A DNA stretch of 64,000 nt from NCBI RefSeq assembly GCF_016031625.1, contig NZ_JACCHP010000013.1, positions 62,001 through 126,000 on the forward strand. The letters run 5' to 3'. This document shows, one piece after another, positions 53,661 through 62,399 of the stretch. The position numbers and the translations under genes are program-made. Source of the stretch: Bradyrhizobium agreste. GTDB lineage: Bacteria; Pseudomonadota; Alphaproteobacteria; Rhizobiales; Xanthobacteraceae. Position 1 is the stretch's first letter; each line of letters opens with the position of its first letter. The notes under the pieces are model-generated. The model saw only the letters and a program-made list of their open reading frames with translations. It was not told where the DNA came from and did no database searches.

Positions 53661-55052
53661 TCACACACGCGCCTCGGCGAGGCTTGGCGCGCCTTCGCCC
53701 TGCGGGCTGCGACGCAGGTAGAACCACCAGGTCAGAGCGAGGCAGGAGCCGTAGAAGCCGAGATAGATCGCGAGCGCGAGCTGCGGCCCCCCGGTCATGG
53801 CGATTGACTTGCCGAAGCCGCTCGGGATCAGGTAGCCGCCGACGGCACCGATCGCGCCGATGAAGCCGACCGCCGCCCCGCTCTCGATGCTCGCGGTCTT
53901 CAGGGCGGCGCTGCGTGCCGCATCGCCCTTGCTGCGCACCTTGAACAGATTCTCCTCGCGGAAGATCGAGGGGATCATGCGGTAGGTCGAGCCGTTGCCG
54001 ATGCCCGTCGTCACGAACAGGATCAGGAACATCGACAGGAAGCCGATGAAATCCTTGTGCCCGACGAAGTAGAGCGCGCCGACCGTTGCGCCCGCCATCA
54101 GGATGAAATTCCAGAACGTGATGATGGAGCCGCCGACCCGGTCTGCGAGCCAGCCGCCGAGCGGACGCGATAGCGAGCCGACCAGCGGGCCGAGGAAGGC
54201 GATCGAGATCGTCACGGTGGGGAATTGCGTCTTGAGCAGCAACGGAAATGCCGCCGAATAGCCGATGAAGGACCCGAACGTGCCGATGTAGAGATAGGCC
54301 ATGATCCAGGTGTGCTTGCGCCCCACGATCGCGAGCTGGTTCTTCACCGACGATTTCGCCGTGGTGAGGTTGTTCATGAAGAACACCGCGCCGAACACCG
54401 CGATTGCGATCGGCAGCACCCACATCAGGCCGGCATTCTGCAGGAAGATGCCGTCGACGGGCGTTGCCTGGTACAGGTTGAAGACGGCGAGCGTCATCAG
54501 GATCGGGGTCAGCAGCTGCACGCTGGAGACACCGATATTGCCGCCGGCCGCGTTGAGGCCGAGCGCCCATCCCTTCATCCGGTCGGGAAAGAAGAAGGAG
54601 ATGTTGGTCATGCTGGAGGCGAAATTGCCGCCGCCGAGACCCGCGGTCGAGGCGACCAGCAGCATGAGCCAGAACGGCGTGTCGGGCTGGCTGACGAAAT
54701 AGGCAAGCGACAAGGTCGGGATGAACAGGATCGCTGCGCTGAAGATGGTCCAGTTGCGGCCGCCGAACGTCGTCACCGCGAAAGTGTAGGGAAAGCGCAT
54801 GAAGGCGCCGATCAGGCCCGGCAGGGCGACGAGCTGGAACAGCTGGTCGGTCGTGTAGTGGAAGCCGGCCTGCGGCAGCTTGGTGGTGACGATGCTCCAG
54901 ATCAGCCAGACCGAGAAGCCGATGTGTTCGGCCACGATGGACCAGATCAGGTTGCGCCGCGCGATCGACTTGCCGGTCGTGTTCCAGAACGCCTCATCCT
55001 CGGGGCGCCAGTCTGAAATCCAGCTGGAGTTCAGGGTCGGATTGTTCGTCAT
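53661..55052 (-). CDS. narK: Nitrate/nitrite transporter of the major facilitator superfamily
   Basis: A 463-aa membrane protein with 12 predicted helices. Nitrate-porter signatures are GLIGAFMRFPYTFAVTTFGGRNWT, AGLGGGNFASSMTNISFFFPDRMKGWALGLNAAGGNIG and GPLVGSLSRPLGGWLADRVGG, which carry the conserved substrate Arg residues and glycine-rich helices. It imports nitrate and/or exports nitrite. It is first in the assimilatory operon. Its 340-base upstream region carries an NtrC-like site array, a sigma-54-like promoter and a structured leader. Confidence 0.94.
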   Translation of the reverse strand: MTNNPTLNSSWISDWRPEDEAFWNTTGKSIARRNLIWSIVAEHIGFSVWLIWSIVTTKLPQAGFHYTTDQLFQLVALPGLIGAFMRFPYTFAVTTFGGRNWTIFSAAILFIPTLSLAYFVSQPDTPFWLMLLVASTAGLGGGNFASSMTNISFFFPDRMKGWALGLNAAGGNIGVSSVQLLTPILMTLAVFNLYQATPVDGIFLQNAGLMWVLPIAIAVFGAVFFMNNLTTAKSSVKNQLAIVGRKHTWIMAYLYIGTFGSFIGYSAAFPLLLKTQFPTVTISIAFLGPLVGSLSRPLGGWLADRVGGSIITFWNFILMAGATVGALYFVGHKDFIGFLSMFLILFVTTGIGNGSTYRMIPSIFREENLFKVRSKGDAARSAALKTASIESGAAVGFIGAIGAVGGYLIPSGFGKSIAMTGGPQLALAIYLGFYGSCLALTWWFYLRRSPQGEGAPSLAEARV

Positions 55053-55095
55053 TGAGTATCCCTTCCAGGCTCACCGCTGCGTCGTTGCAGGCTCT

Positions 55096-55121
55096 GCCTC
55101 CGGTCACGGAGGCGCGCTCCG
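55096..55121 (-). promoter_or_regulatory. Mutually exclusive hairpins in the narK leader
   Basis: On the minus strand CGGAG-N5-CTCCG (55121-55107) and GCCTCCG-N4-CGGAGGC (55113-55096) share the CTCCG segment, so only one can form. This is an attenuator-like layout in the 5' untranslated region, suited to RNA control such as NasT antitermination. No clear T run follows. Confidence 0.5.
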
Positions 55122-55201
55122 AGGCTTCACCCCCGGTGGCGAGTTCACGATGCTGATTGATGATGTTGAGGGACGTCGTCGTTGGCGTCGCGCAAAGACG
55201 C

Positions 55202-55217
55202 TTCAATTTCCGTGCCA
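55202..55217 (-). promoter_or_regulatory. Sigma-54-like promoter of narK
   Basis: TGGCACG-N4-TTGAA on the minus strand. The -24 half is consensus, and the -12 half has GA instead of the usual GC after GG-N10. The nrtA promoter has the same change. A start near 55192 would give a leader of about 140 nt. Confidence 0.62.
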
Positions 55218-55290
55218 GTTGCGCATACGCAGGAAAGACAGGGATTTCAGCACGTTATTCGTATTGCCCGAATTGTTTGCAGGGCGTTTC

Positions 55291-55345
55291 CGCACGCTAA
55301 ATTTGCGATTCGCTCAATCCCTGTGCGACGCACAAGGATTGAGCT
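55291..55345. promoter_or_regulatory. Three NtrC-like sites upstream of narK
   Basis: Three 17-mers of GC-N11-GC form: 55291-55307 (CGCACGCTAAATTTGCG), 55311-55327 and 55329-55345. The last two form one 33-base dyad with GCTCAATCC/GGATTGAGC ends. Centre spacings are 20 and 18 bases. The array begins 74 bases above the sigma-54-like promoter. Confidence 0.72.
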
Positions 55346-55392
55346 TCATGTCGATTAATTAGGCGCGGGCACATCTCGCGTTAACGCGTGAT

Positions 55393-56187
<795 letters not shown>

Positions 56188-56198
56188 GTCCCCTCTCC

Positions 56199-57095
56199 TC
56201 AGTTCTGCGCGGTGCCGCGGGTGACGACCTTACCGAGGCCTGCGATCAGCCGGTCGAGCACGAAGCCGACGATGCCGACATAGAACAGCGCCAGGATGAT
56301 CTCGCTGATATGCGAGGAGTTCCAGGCGTCCCAGATGAAGAAGCCGATGCCGACGCCACCGATCAGCATTTCGGCGGCGACGATGGCGAGCCACGACAGG
56401 CCGATGCCGATGCGCAGGCCCGTGAAGATGTAGGGCGCCGCTGCGGGGATCATGATCTTTGCGAAGAATTCCAGCGGATTGAGCTGCACCACCGCGGCGA
56501 CGTTGCGGTAGTCCTGCGGGATGTTGCGAATGCCGACTGCGGTGTTGATGATGATCGGCCAGATCGAGGTGATGAAGATGACGAAGATCGCGCTAGGCTG
56601 GCCGTCGCGGAAGGCCGCGAGCGACAGCGGCAGCCAGGCCAGCGGCGGAATGGTGCGCAGCACCTGGAACAGCGGATCGAGCCCGCGCATCGCCCAGACC
56701 GACTGCCCGACCAGCACGCCGAGCGCGATGCCGGCGATGGCCGAAAGCGAGTAGCCGAAGGCGACGCGCTGGAGACTGGCGGACAGATGCCAGAACAGGC
56801 CTTTGTCGATGCCGCCATGATCGAAGAACGGATCGAAGATCAGCTCCCTGGTATCCGCAAACACTTTTGACGGCGGCGGCAGCGCCGAACCGGCTCTCCT
56901 GCAGACCAGCTCCCACACCAGGGTCAGCAGCGCGATCACGACCAGCGGCGGGATCACGCGCACGGCCGTCTCGCGTGCCATGCGTGCGTAAGCTTCGGCG
57001 CGCGGGGGACGCTTGGGCGTCAGCGCGACGACCGGCGCAGCCGTTGCGGCAGGCGTCGCGGTCTCAACCTCGATCTTCGTGACAGTCATGTTCAT
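56199..57095 (-). CDS. nrtB: Nitrate ABC transporter permease
   Basis: 298 aa from the ATG at 57095 (GAGAGAGA upstream). An Ala/Pro/Thr-rich cytoplasmic N-terminus of about 45 aa is followed by six helices and the coupling loop (RNIPQDYRNVAAVVQLNPLEFFAKIMIPAAAPYIFTGLR), typical of the NrtB/CmpB branch. It lies between nrtA and nrtC and forms the nitrate channel. Confidence 0.92.
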   Translation of the reverse strand: MNMTVTKIEVETATPAATAAPVVALTPKRPPRAEAYARMARETAVRVIPPLVVIALLTLVWELVCRRAGSALPPPSKVFADTRELIFDPFFDHGGIDKGLFWHLSASLQRVAFGYSLSAIAGIALGVLVGQSVWAMRGLDPLFQVLRTIPPLAWLPLSLAAFRDGQPSAIFVIFITSIWPIIINTAVGIRNIPQDYRNVAAVVQLNPLEFFAKIMIPAAAPYIFTGLRIGIGLSWLAIVAAEMLIGGVGIGFFIWDAWNSSHISEIILALFYVGIVGFVLDRLIAGLGKVVTRGTAQN

Positions 57096-57160
57096 CGCTA
57101 TCTCTCTCCGGCGTGGCAAGGACGATGCGGCCGCCTTTCAAAGGCGGCCGCATGGCTCCA

Positions 57161-58480
57161 TCAGACTTCGACGCGCTTGATCGCGAGCGACTTCAGATAG
57201 GCGGCTGGATTTTCCGGATCGAACACCTTGCCGTCGAAGAAGGTCTCCTTGCCGCGCGAGGTGGACGCAGGAATGTCGGCGGCGGCGACGCCGAGGGCCT
57301 TGGCCGCGTCGCGCCACATGTCCTCACGGTTGACCTTGGCGATCAGTGCCTTGGTGTCGAAGTTCGGCTCATACTTGCCCCAGCGGATGTCCTCGGTGAG
57401 GAACCAGAGGTCGTGGCTCTGGAACGGATAGGAGGCATGATCGCGCCAGTACTTCATGATGTGCGGCGAGTTCTCGACCACCTTGCCGGGAATGCCGTAG
57501 TCGAACTTGCCGGCGGTACGATCGAAGACGTCCTCGACCGGGCAGTTGATCCACTGCCGCTTGGCCATGATGGCGGCGAGTTCCTGCTTGTTCTCGGCCT
57601 TGTCGGCCCATTGCTGGGCTTCCAGCACGGCCATCAGGATCGCCTTGGTGGCCTTGGGATACTTGTCGACGAAGGCCGCGCGCATGCCGAAGGATTTCTC
57701 CGGATGCTTGTTCCAGATCTCACCGGTGTTCACCGCGGTGTAGCCGATGCCCTGGTGAATGAGCTGAAGATTCCAGGGCTCACCCACGCAGAAGCAGTCC
57801 ATGGTACCGACCTTCATGTTCGCCACCATCTGCGGCGGCGGCACCACGATGGTCTCGATGTCCTTGTCGGGATCGATGCCGCCGGCGGCGAGCCAGTAGC
57901 GGATCCACAGATCGTGGGTGCCGCCGGGGAAGGTCATCGCAGCCTTCACGGCCTTGCCGGACGCCTTCTTCCTCTCCAGGGCCGCCTTGAACGGCGCCGC
58001 ATCGGTGCCGAGCTTGAGGTCGGCATATTCCTTGGCGACCGAGATGCACTGGGCATCGAGATTGAGCCGCGCCAGGATGTACATCGGCGTCGGCTGGTTG
58101 TTCTGCGTCACCTTGCCGGCCGAGATCAGATACGGCATCGGGGTGAGGATGTGCGCGCCGTCGATGCCGTTGCCTTCGGAGCCGAGCACGAGGTTGTCGC
58201 GCGTGGTGCCCCAGGACGCCTGCTTCTGCACGTCGGTGTCGGGCACGCCGTGCTTGGCGAAGAAGCCCTTGTCCTTGGCGACGAACAGCGGGCCGGCATC
58301 GGAGAGCGCAATGAAGCCGAGCTTGGCGCCCTTGACCTCGGGGCCTGCGTCCTGCGCGAAGGCGCCGGCGGGGAAATTCAGTTTGGCGGCGGCGAGCAGT
58401 GCGGCGGTCGAACCGGTGGCCTTCAACAATTGACGGCGGCTAAGGCCCGTTTCCGAGGGCCGGCGAGTGCGCATGGTCAT
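57161..58480 (-). CDS. nrtA: Nitrate ABC transporter substrate-binding protein
   Basis: 439 aa from the ATG at 58480 (a second ATG is 6 bases on). The N-terminal twin-arginine signal SRRQLLKATGSTAALLAAA suggests folded export. NrtA/CmpA-type features are LGFIALSDAGPLFVAKDKGFFAKHG, MTFPGGTHDLWIRYWLAAGGIDPD, VGTMDCFCVGEPWN and YPFQSHDLWFLTEDIRWG. It binds nitrate in the periplasm and leads nrtABC. Transcription is likely from the sigma-54-like site at 58662. Confidence 0.93.
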   Translation of the reverse strand: MTMRTRRPSETGLSRRQLLKATGSTAALLAAAKLNFPAGAFAQDAGPEVKGAKLGFIALSDAGPLFVAKDKGFFAKHGVPDTDVQKQASWGTTRDNLVLGSEGNGIDGAHILTPMPYLISAGKVTQNNQPTPMYILARLNLDAQCISVAKEYADLKLGTDAAPFKAALERKKASGKAVKAAMTFPGGTHDLWIRYWLAAGGIDPDKDIETIVVPPPQMVANMKVGTMDCFCVGEPWNLQLIHQGIGYTAVNTGEIWNKHPEKSFGMRAAFVDKYPKATKAILMAVLEAQQWADKAENKQELAAIMAKRQWINCPVEDVFDRTAGKFDYGIPGKVVENSPHIMKYWRDHASYPFQSHDLWFLTEDIRWGKYEPNFDTKALIAKVNREDMWRDAAKALGVAAADIPASTSRGKETFFDGKVFDPENPAAYLKSLAIKRVEV

Positions 58481-58580
58481 AGGCAGTGTCGTCCTTTGCG
58501 TCGTTGCGGAATGATTTGCGGCTGTGCGCGCGAGCAGCCCGTCCGTCCGGTCGCGCCGTCCTTGGCGCATGCGAACGCGC

Positions 58581-58596
58581 GACGGGAACCCCCGTC
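58581..58596 (-). promoter_or_regulatory. Hairpin in the nrtA leader
   Basis: GACGGG-N4-CCCGTC lies in the approximately 170-nt leader between the predicted start and nrtA. It may be part of an RNA switch comparable to that of narK, but no terminator-like T run follows. Confidence 0.4.
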
Positions 58597-58661
58597 TGGT
58601 GGCGTCAGCAAATCGGATGAGAAGTCTCGCGGGACGGCTTCAATGGCGTCGGCTGGAACTA

Positions 58662-58678
58662 TTCAAGCTTCGTGCCAA
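58662..58678 (-). promoter_or_regulatory. Sigma-54-like promoter of nrtABC
   Basis: TTGGCACG-N4-TTGAA on the minus strand, with the same -12 GA variant as narK. It lies 74 bases from the nearest NtrC-like site, exactly as at narK. Predicted start about 58652. Confidence 0.62.
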
Positions 58679-58751
58679 GCATGACCGCTCTGAAAAACGA
58701 AGATAATTCAATCGATTGCGACGCTAGCGCCAAACTGTCGCAGGCCGGTTC

Positions 58752-58806
58752 CGCATGCGAAATTTGCGATCTGCACATTCCTTGTGCGACGCACAAAGCT
58801 TGTGCA
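58752..58806. promoter_or_regulatory. Three NtrC-like sites between nrtA and the nitrite channel gene
   Basis: GC-N11-GC 17-mers at 58752-58768, 58772-58788 (TGCACATTCCTTGTGCG) and 58790-58806 (CGCACAAAGCTTGTGCA). Spacings of 20 and 18 bases equal those before narK, and the outermost site reads CGCATGCGAAATTTGCG against CGCACGCTAAATTTGCG there. The array serves nrtA on one side and probably the channel gene on the other (93 bases to its promoter). Confidence 0.78.
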
Positions 58807-58898
58807 GCAGCTCAATCAAGAGGCCGCGAAGACGTCCAAACGAAATCAAGCAGAATGGGATCGCATTGAAATTGCTCTATATTCCTGGCGCGCTGTCG

Positions 58899-58915
58899 CG
58901 GCACGCAACTTGCTT
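58899..58915 (+). promoter_or_regulatory. Consensus sigma-54 promoter of the formate/nitrite channel gene
   Basis: CGGCACG-N4-TTGCTT with GG-N10-GC spacing at 58900-58913. The start would be near 58925, leaving a leader of about 230 nt before the ATG at 59157. Confidence 0.8.
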
Positions 58916-58958
58916 CTCTATTTGGCGTCAACGAAGACTGCGGCGTCGCCGCATTGAT

Positions 58959-58998
58959 GCAGCCTCTGGCGGCTGCTTCCCGGAAGCTCACCTGCTTC
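58959..58998 (+). promoter_or_regulatory. Two successive six-base-loop hairpins in the channel-gene leader
   Basis: GCAGCC-TCTGGC-GGCTGC (58959-58976) and GAAGC-TCACCT-GCTTC (58983-58998). Tandem hexaloop stems recall ANTAR-protein RNA targets, but neither loop has the A1/G4 pattern expected for such targets, so this is only suggestive. The remaining 160 bases to the ATG show no gene. Confidence 0.35.
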
Positions 58999-59156
58999 GC
59001 GGTCTCCCGGCTTCAGAGTCCTCGTGACGCGATTCCCTGAGCATCCAGACTTTCCATAGCCCTCGTGCGCGGCAGGCTGCCCGCACGGCCGATGACGTTC
59101 AGCCGCGCTCTCGCCAGGGGCGTGTCCACTCACTTGCGAAGCAAAAGGAACCATTG

Positions 59157-59996
59157 ATGTCGTATCTCGCGCCTTCGGAATTCGTCACCAAGATGGTGGA
59201 TGCGGGCGAGTCCAAGATCTTCATGTCCACCCGGGATACCATCATCCGCGCCTACATGGCCGGCGCGATCCTGGCGCTCGCAGCCTGGTTTGCCGTCACG
59301 ATCAACGTGAACACCGGCCAGCCGCTGGTCGGCGCGCTCTTGTTCCCGGTCGGCTTCGTCATGCTTTATCTCCTGGGCTTCGACCTCCTGACCGGCGTGT
59401 TCGTGCTCTCGCCGCTCGCGCTGATCGACAAGCGCCCGGGCGTCACGCTCAACGGCGTGCTGCGCAATTGGGGCCTCGTCTTCGTCGGCAATTTCGCCGG
59501 CGCCTTCACCGTCGCCTTCATGATGGCGTTCGTCACCACCTTCGGCTTCACGCAGGCACCCGACAAGGTCGGCGCGGCCATCGGCACTATCGGCGAGGGC
59601 CGAACGCTCGGCTATGCCGCGCACGGCGCGGCCGGCATGGCGACGCTGTTCATGCGCGGCATGCTCTGCAACTGGATGGTCTCGACCGGCGTCGTCGGCG
59701 CCATGATCTCGACCTCCGTTCCCGGCAAGGTCATCGCGATGTGGATGCCGATCCTGGTGTTCTTCTACATGGTGTTCGAGCATTCCGTCGTGAACATGTT
59801 CCTGTTCCCGTCGGGCCTGCTGCTCGGCGCGAAGTTCTCGATCATGGATTATCTGATCTGGAACGAGATCCCGACCGTGCTCGGCAACCTCGTCGGCGGC
59901 CTCGCCTTCACCGGCATGACCCTCTATGCCACCCATGTCATGACTCTGCCGAAGCGTCAGGTCGACAAGGCTGCAAAGCCCCGCGTCGCGGCCTGA
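59157..59996 (+). CDS. Formate/nitrite transporter family channel (probable nitrite transporter)
   Basis: 279 aa from the ATG at 59157 (AAGGAA upstream; a TTG 3 bases earlier is not preferred). FNT-family pentameric channel with six helices. Signatures are AYMAGAILALAAWFAVTIN, VGFVMLYLLGFDLLTGVFVLSP (the omega loop) and MLCNWMVSTGVVGAMISTSVPGK. Position beside nrtABC and nasC favours nitrite over formate. It has its own sigma-54 promoter and ends in a terminator at 60014. Confidence 0.92.
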   Translation: MSYLAPSEFVTKMVDAGESKIFMSTRDTIIRAYMAGAILALAAWFAVTINVNTGQPLVGALLFPVGFVMLYLLGFDLLTGVFVLSPLALIDKRPGVTLNGVLRNWGLVFVGNFAGAFTVAFMMAFVTTFGFTQAPDKVGAAIGTIGEGRTLGYAAHGAAGMATLFMRGMLCNWMVSTGVVGAMISTSVPGKVIAMWMPILVFFYMVFEHSVVNMFLFPSGLLLGAKFSIMDYLIWNEIPTVLGNLVGGLAFTGMTLYATHVMTLPKRQVDKAAKPRVAA

Positions 59997-60013
59997 TCAC
60001 ACGCACCTCAACA

Positions 60014-60049
60014 AGAGAGCCTCGCCCGTGTAGGGTGAGGCTCTCTTTG
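60014..60049 (+). terminator. Rho-independent terminator after the FNT channel gene
   Basis: AGAGAGCCTCGCCC-GTGTA-GGGTGAGGCTCTCT (14-bp stem with one G-T pair) followed by TTT. It stands 18 bases after the channel stop and 15 bases before the phosphatase-kinase ATG, so it would limit readthrough into that gene. Confidence 0.75.
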
Positions 60050-60063
60050 CCTTGGTGGCGACG

Positions 60064-61791
60064 ATGTCCCGCGGACTGCAGATCTCGATCGGCCAGCACT
60101 CCGACAAGGGTCGCAAGCCCATCAACCAGGACTTTCACGGCGTCCTGATTCCGGAGGAGCCGCTGCTCAGCCTGAAGGGCATCGCGGCCGTCCTCGCCGA
60201 CGGCATCTCCTCGAGCACGGTGAGCCAGATCGCCAGCGAGTCGGCGGTCAAGAGCTTCCTGATGGATTATTATTGCACGTCGGAATCGTGGACGGTGAAG
60301 ACCTCCGCCCGCCGCGTGCTGGAGGCGACCAATTCCTGGCTGCATGCGCAGACGCGCAAGAGCCAATATGCCTACGACCGCGACAAGGGCTATGTCTGCA
60401 CGCTCAGCGCCATGGTCATCAAGGCGGCGACCGCGCACATCTTCCATGTCGGCGACTGCCGGATCTACCGCCTCGCCGGCAAGGCGCTCGAGCAGCTGAC
60501 CGACGATCACCGCATCATCGTCTCGTCCGAGCAGACCTATCTCGGCCGCGCGCTCGGCATCAATCCGCAGCTCGAGATCGACTATCAGACGGTCGAGATC
60601 CAGGCCGGCGATACCTTCCTGCTGGCGACGGACGGTGCGTACGAGTTCGTCGACGCGCGGTTCGTCACGAGCGCGATCAACGAGCATGCAACCGAGCTCG
60701 ACGGCGCGGCGAAGGCGATCGTGGAGGAAGCCTATAGGCGCGGCAGCGACGACAACATCACCGTGCAGATCCTGCGGATCGATGCGGTGCCGGAGGAAAC
60801 GGGCGTTTTCGACCGGAGCTCGACGCTGCCGCTGCCGCCCCTGTTGGAGCCGCGCGCGATGTTCGACGGCTACCGGATCATCCGGGAGATCCATGGCAGC
60901 AGCCGCAGCCACATCTACCTCGCGGTCGATGCGGAGACCGAGGAAACGGTCGCGCTCAAGATTCCCTCGATCGACCTGCGCGACAACCAGGCCTATCTGA
61001 AACGTTTCCTCATGGAAGAGTGGATCGCGCGGCGGATCGACAGTCCGTATGTGCTCAAGCCGCGATCGCGATCGACGCGGCGCAACTATCTCTACGTCGC
61101 GACCGAGTTCGTCGAGGGGCGGACGCTGCGGCAATGGATGCTCGACAATCCGCGTCCCGACCTGGAGACGGTGCGCAGGATCATCGAGCAGATCGCCACC
61201 GGGCTTCGCGCCTTCCACCGCATGGAGATGCTGCACCAGGACCTCCGGCCCGACAACGTCCTCATCGACAAGACCGGCACCGCCAAGATCATCGACTTCG
61301 GATCGGTGAGGGTCGCAGGCGTCGCCGAAGCGGCGCCAAGGTCGGCCGACGCGGAAATTCTCGGCACGGTCCAGTACACGGCGCCGGAATATTTCCTGGG
61401 CGAAGGCGGCTCGCCCCGCTCCGACATGTTCTCGCTGGCCGCCATCTGCTACCAGATGCTGACTGGGCAGCTGCCCTACGGCGCCCAGCTTGCCAAAATC
61501 CGCGGACGATCGGACGCGTGGAAATTGCGATACCGCCCCGCGATCGATGCCGAGCGCGGCATCCCGGGCTGGATCGACGGCGCGCTCAGGAAAGCACTGC
61601 ATCCCGATCCCAACAAGCGCCACGAGGACATGTCCGAGTTCGTGTTCGAGCTCAGAAATCCCAATCCGGCTTATCTGAACACGCGCATCACGCCTCTCCT
61701 CGAGCGCAACCCGCTGATGTTCTGGAAGCTGATCTCGGCCGCGCTCGCCTGCGCCGTTGTCGTGCTGCTGGCGCTGCTGCACGCGCGCTGA
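60064..61791 (+). CDS. Bifunctional PP2C phosphatase-Ser/Thr protein kinase fusion, membrane-tethered
   Basis: 575 aa from the ATG at 60064. Residues about 1-235 form a PP2C phosphatase with metal ligands visible in INQDFHGV, VLADGISSS, FHVGDCRIYRL, LATDGAYEF and GSDDNITV. Residues about 265-530 form a Hanks-type kinase: Lys in VALKIPS, HQDLRPDNVLID in place of HRD, DFG in KIIDFGSV and APE in YTAPEYF; the glycine loop is degenerate (IHGSSRSHIYLA). A C-terminal helix (LISAALACAVVVLLALLHA) should anchor it with the catalytic parts in the cytoplasm. Similar fusions accompany nitrate/nitrite assimilation genes in pseudomonads, so a nitrogen-signalling role is likely. Confidence 0.92.
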   Translation: MSRGLQISIGQHSDKGRKPINQDFHGVLIPEEPLLSLKGIAAVLADGISSSTVSQIASESAVKSFLMDYYCTSESWTVKTSARRVLEATNSWLHAQTRKSQYAYDRDKGYVCTLSAMVIKAATAHIFHVGDCRIYRLAGKALEQLTDDHRIIVSSEQTYLGRALGINPQLEIDYQTVEIQAGDTFLLATDGAYEFVDARFVTSAINEHATELDGAAKAIVEEAYRRGSDDNITVQILRIDAVPEETGVFDRSSTLPLPPLLEPRAMFDGYRIIREIHGSSRSHIYLAVDAETEETVALKIPSIDLRDNQAYLKRFLMEEWIARRIDSPYVLKPRSRSTRRNYLYVATEFVEGRTLRQWMLDNPRPDLETVRRIIEQIATGLRAFHRMEMLHQDLRPDNVLIDKTGTAKIIDFGSVRVAGVAEAAPRSADAEILGTVQYTAPEYFLGEGGSPRSDMFSLAAICYQMLTGQLPYGAQLAKIRGRSDAWKLRYRPAIDAERGIPGWIDGALRKALHPDPNKRHEDMSEFVFELRNPNPAYLNTRITPLLERNPLMFWKLISAALACAVVVLLALLHAR

Positions 61792-61886
61792 GGCGTGGAG
61801 AGATCCGCGGGCCTGCGAGCTGCGCCCGCGGAGTACGGGACGCCTCCGAAGAGACGATCCCGCAGATTGATGATCGGTTGTGATGA

Positions 61887-62360
61887 TCAGAGCTTGCCTT
61901 CCGCGAGCAGTTCGCGAGTCCGCTTCAGCGTCGAAAGCAGAGCGGCCTTGTAGCCCTGGTCGCTGTCGAACTGCGCCTGCTCGGCCTGCTCCTCTGGCCC
62001 GAATGGTGTCTTGCCGCGCAGGCCGGTGTAGCAATAGAACCGCAATTGCAGCGCTCCCGCTTCATCTTCGAACAGCTCGTTGATGATCGCGCCTTCGCGC
62101 GGACCGGCGGCCTGAAAGAAGGTCACCTTGCGCTCCGGCTCAAAGCTGACGATTTCGCGCAGATCGCCGCCTGCGATCGTGGCTTCACGCACGATATGTG
62201 TGGCGCTCTCCTCCACGACCTCACAGCGGGTGCAGAGATTGGGCGGAAGGAACAGGCGGGCATCGCGTGCCTTGAGAACCAGGCCGCGCCAGACCTGCGC
62301 GCGGCTCAGCGGCGTCTCGCCCTGCGGATTCACCGGAACGGTAGCGGTCGAATAGATCAT
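61887..62360 (-). CDS. DUF1857 (SRPBCC-fold) protein
   Basis: A 157-aa soluble protein of the START/SRPBCC type, recognised as DUF1857 by SRAQVWRGLVLKARDARLFLPP near the start and the segments REIVSFEPERKVTFFQA and LRFYCYTGLRGKTPFGPEEQ. Such proteins bind hydrophobic ligands or polyketide-like molecules. No precise function is known. AAGGAA precedes the ATG. It follows the NmrA-type gene by 39 bases and is probably co-transcribed. Confidence 0.85.
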   Translation of the reverse strand: MIYSTATVPVNPQGETPLSRAQVWRGLVLKARDARLFLPPNLCTRCEVVEESATHIVREATIAGGDLREIVSFEPERKVTFFQAAGPREGAIINELFEDEAGALQLRFYCYTGLRGKTPFGPEEQAEQAQFDSDQGYKAALLSTLKRTRELLAEGKL

Positions 62361-62399
62361 GATGGAATTCCTTGACGTGATCGGGGAATGCCGCCGCCC

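Noticed and set aside
55311..55345. Long hairpin near narK read as an RNA leader element or terminator of nrtC
   Set aside because: It lies upstream of the predicted promoter, resolves into two GC-N11-GC sites repeated with equal spacing at nrtA, and has no T run. A DNA binding array explains it better.
59938..62034. 698-codon minus-strand open frame opposite the phosphatase-kinase gene
   Set aside because: It is an antisense shadow with biased composition. The plus strand carries all PP2C and kinase motifs.
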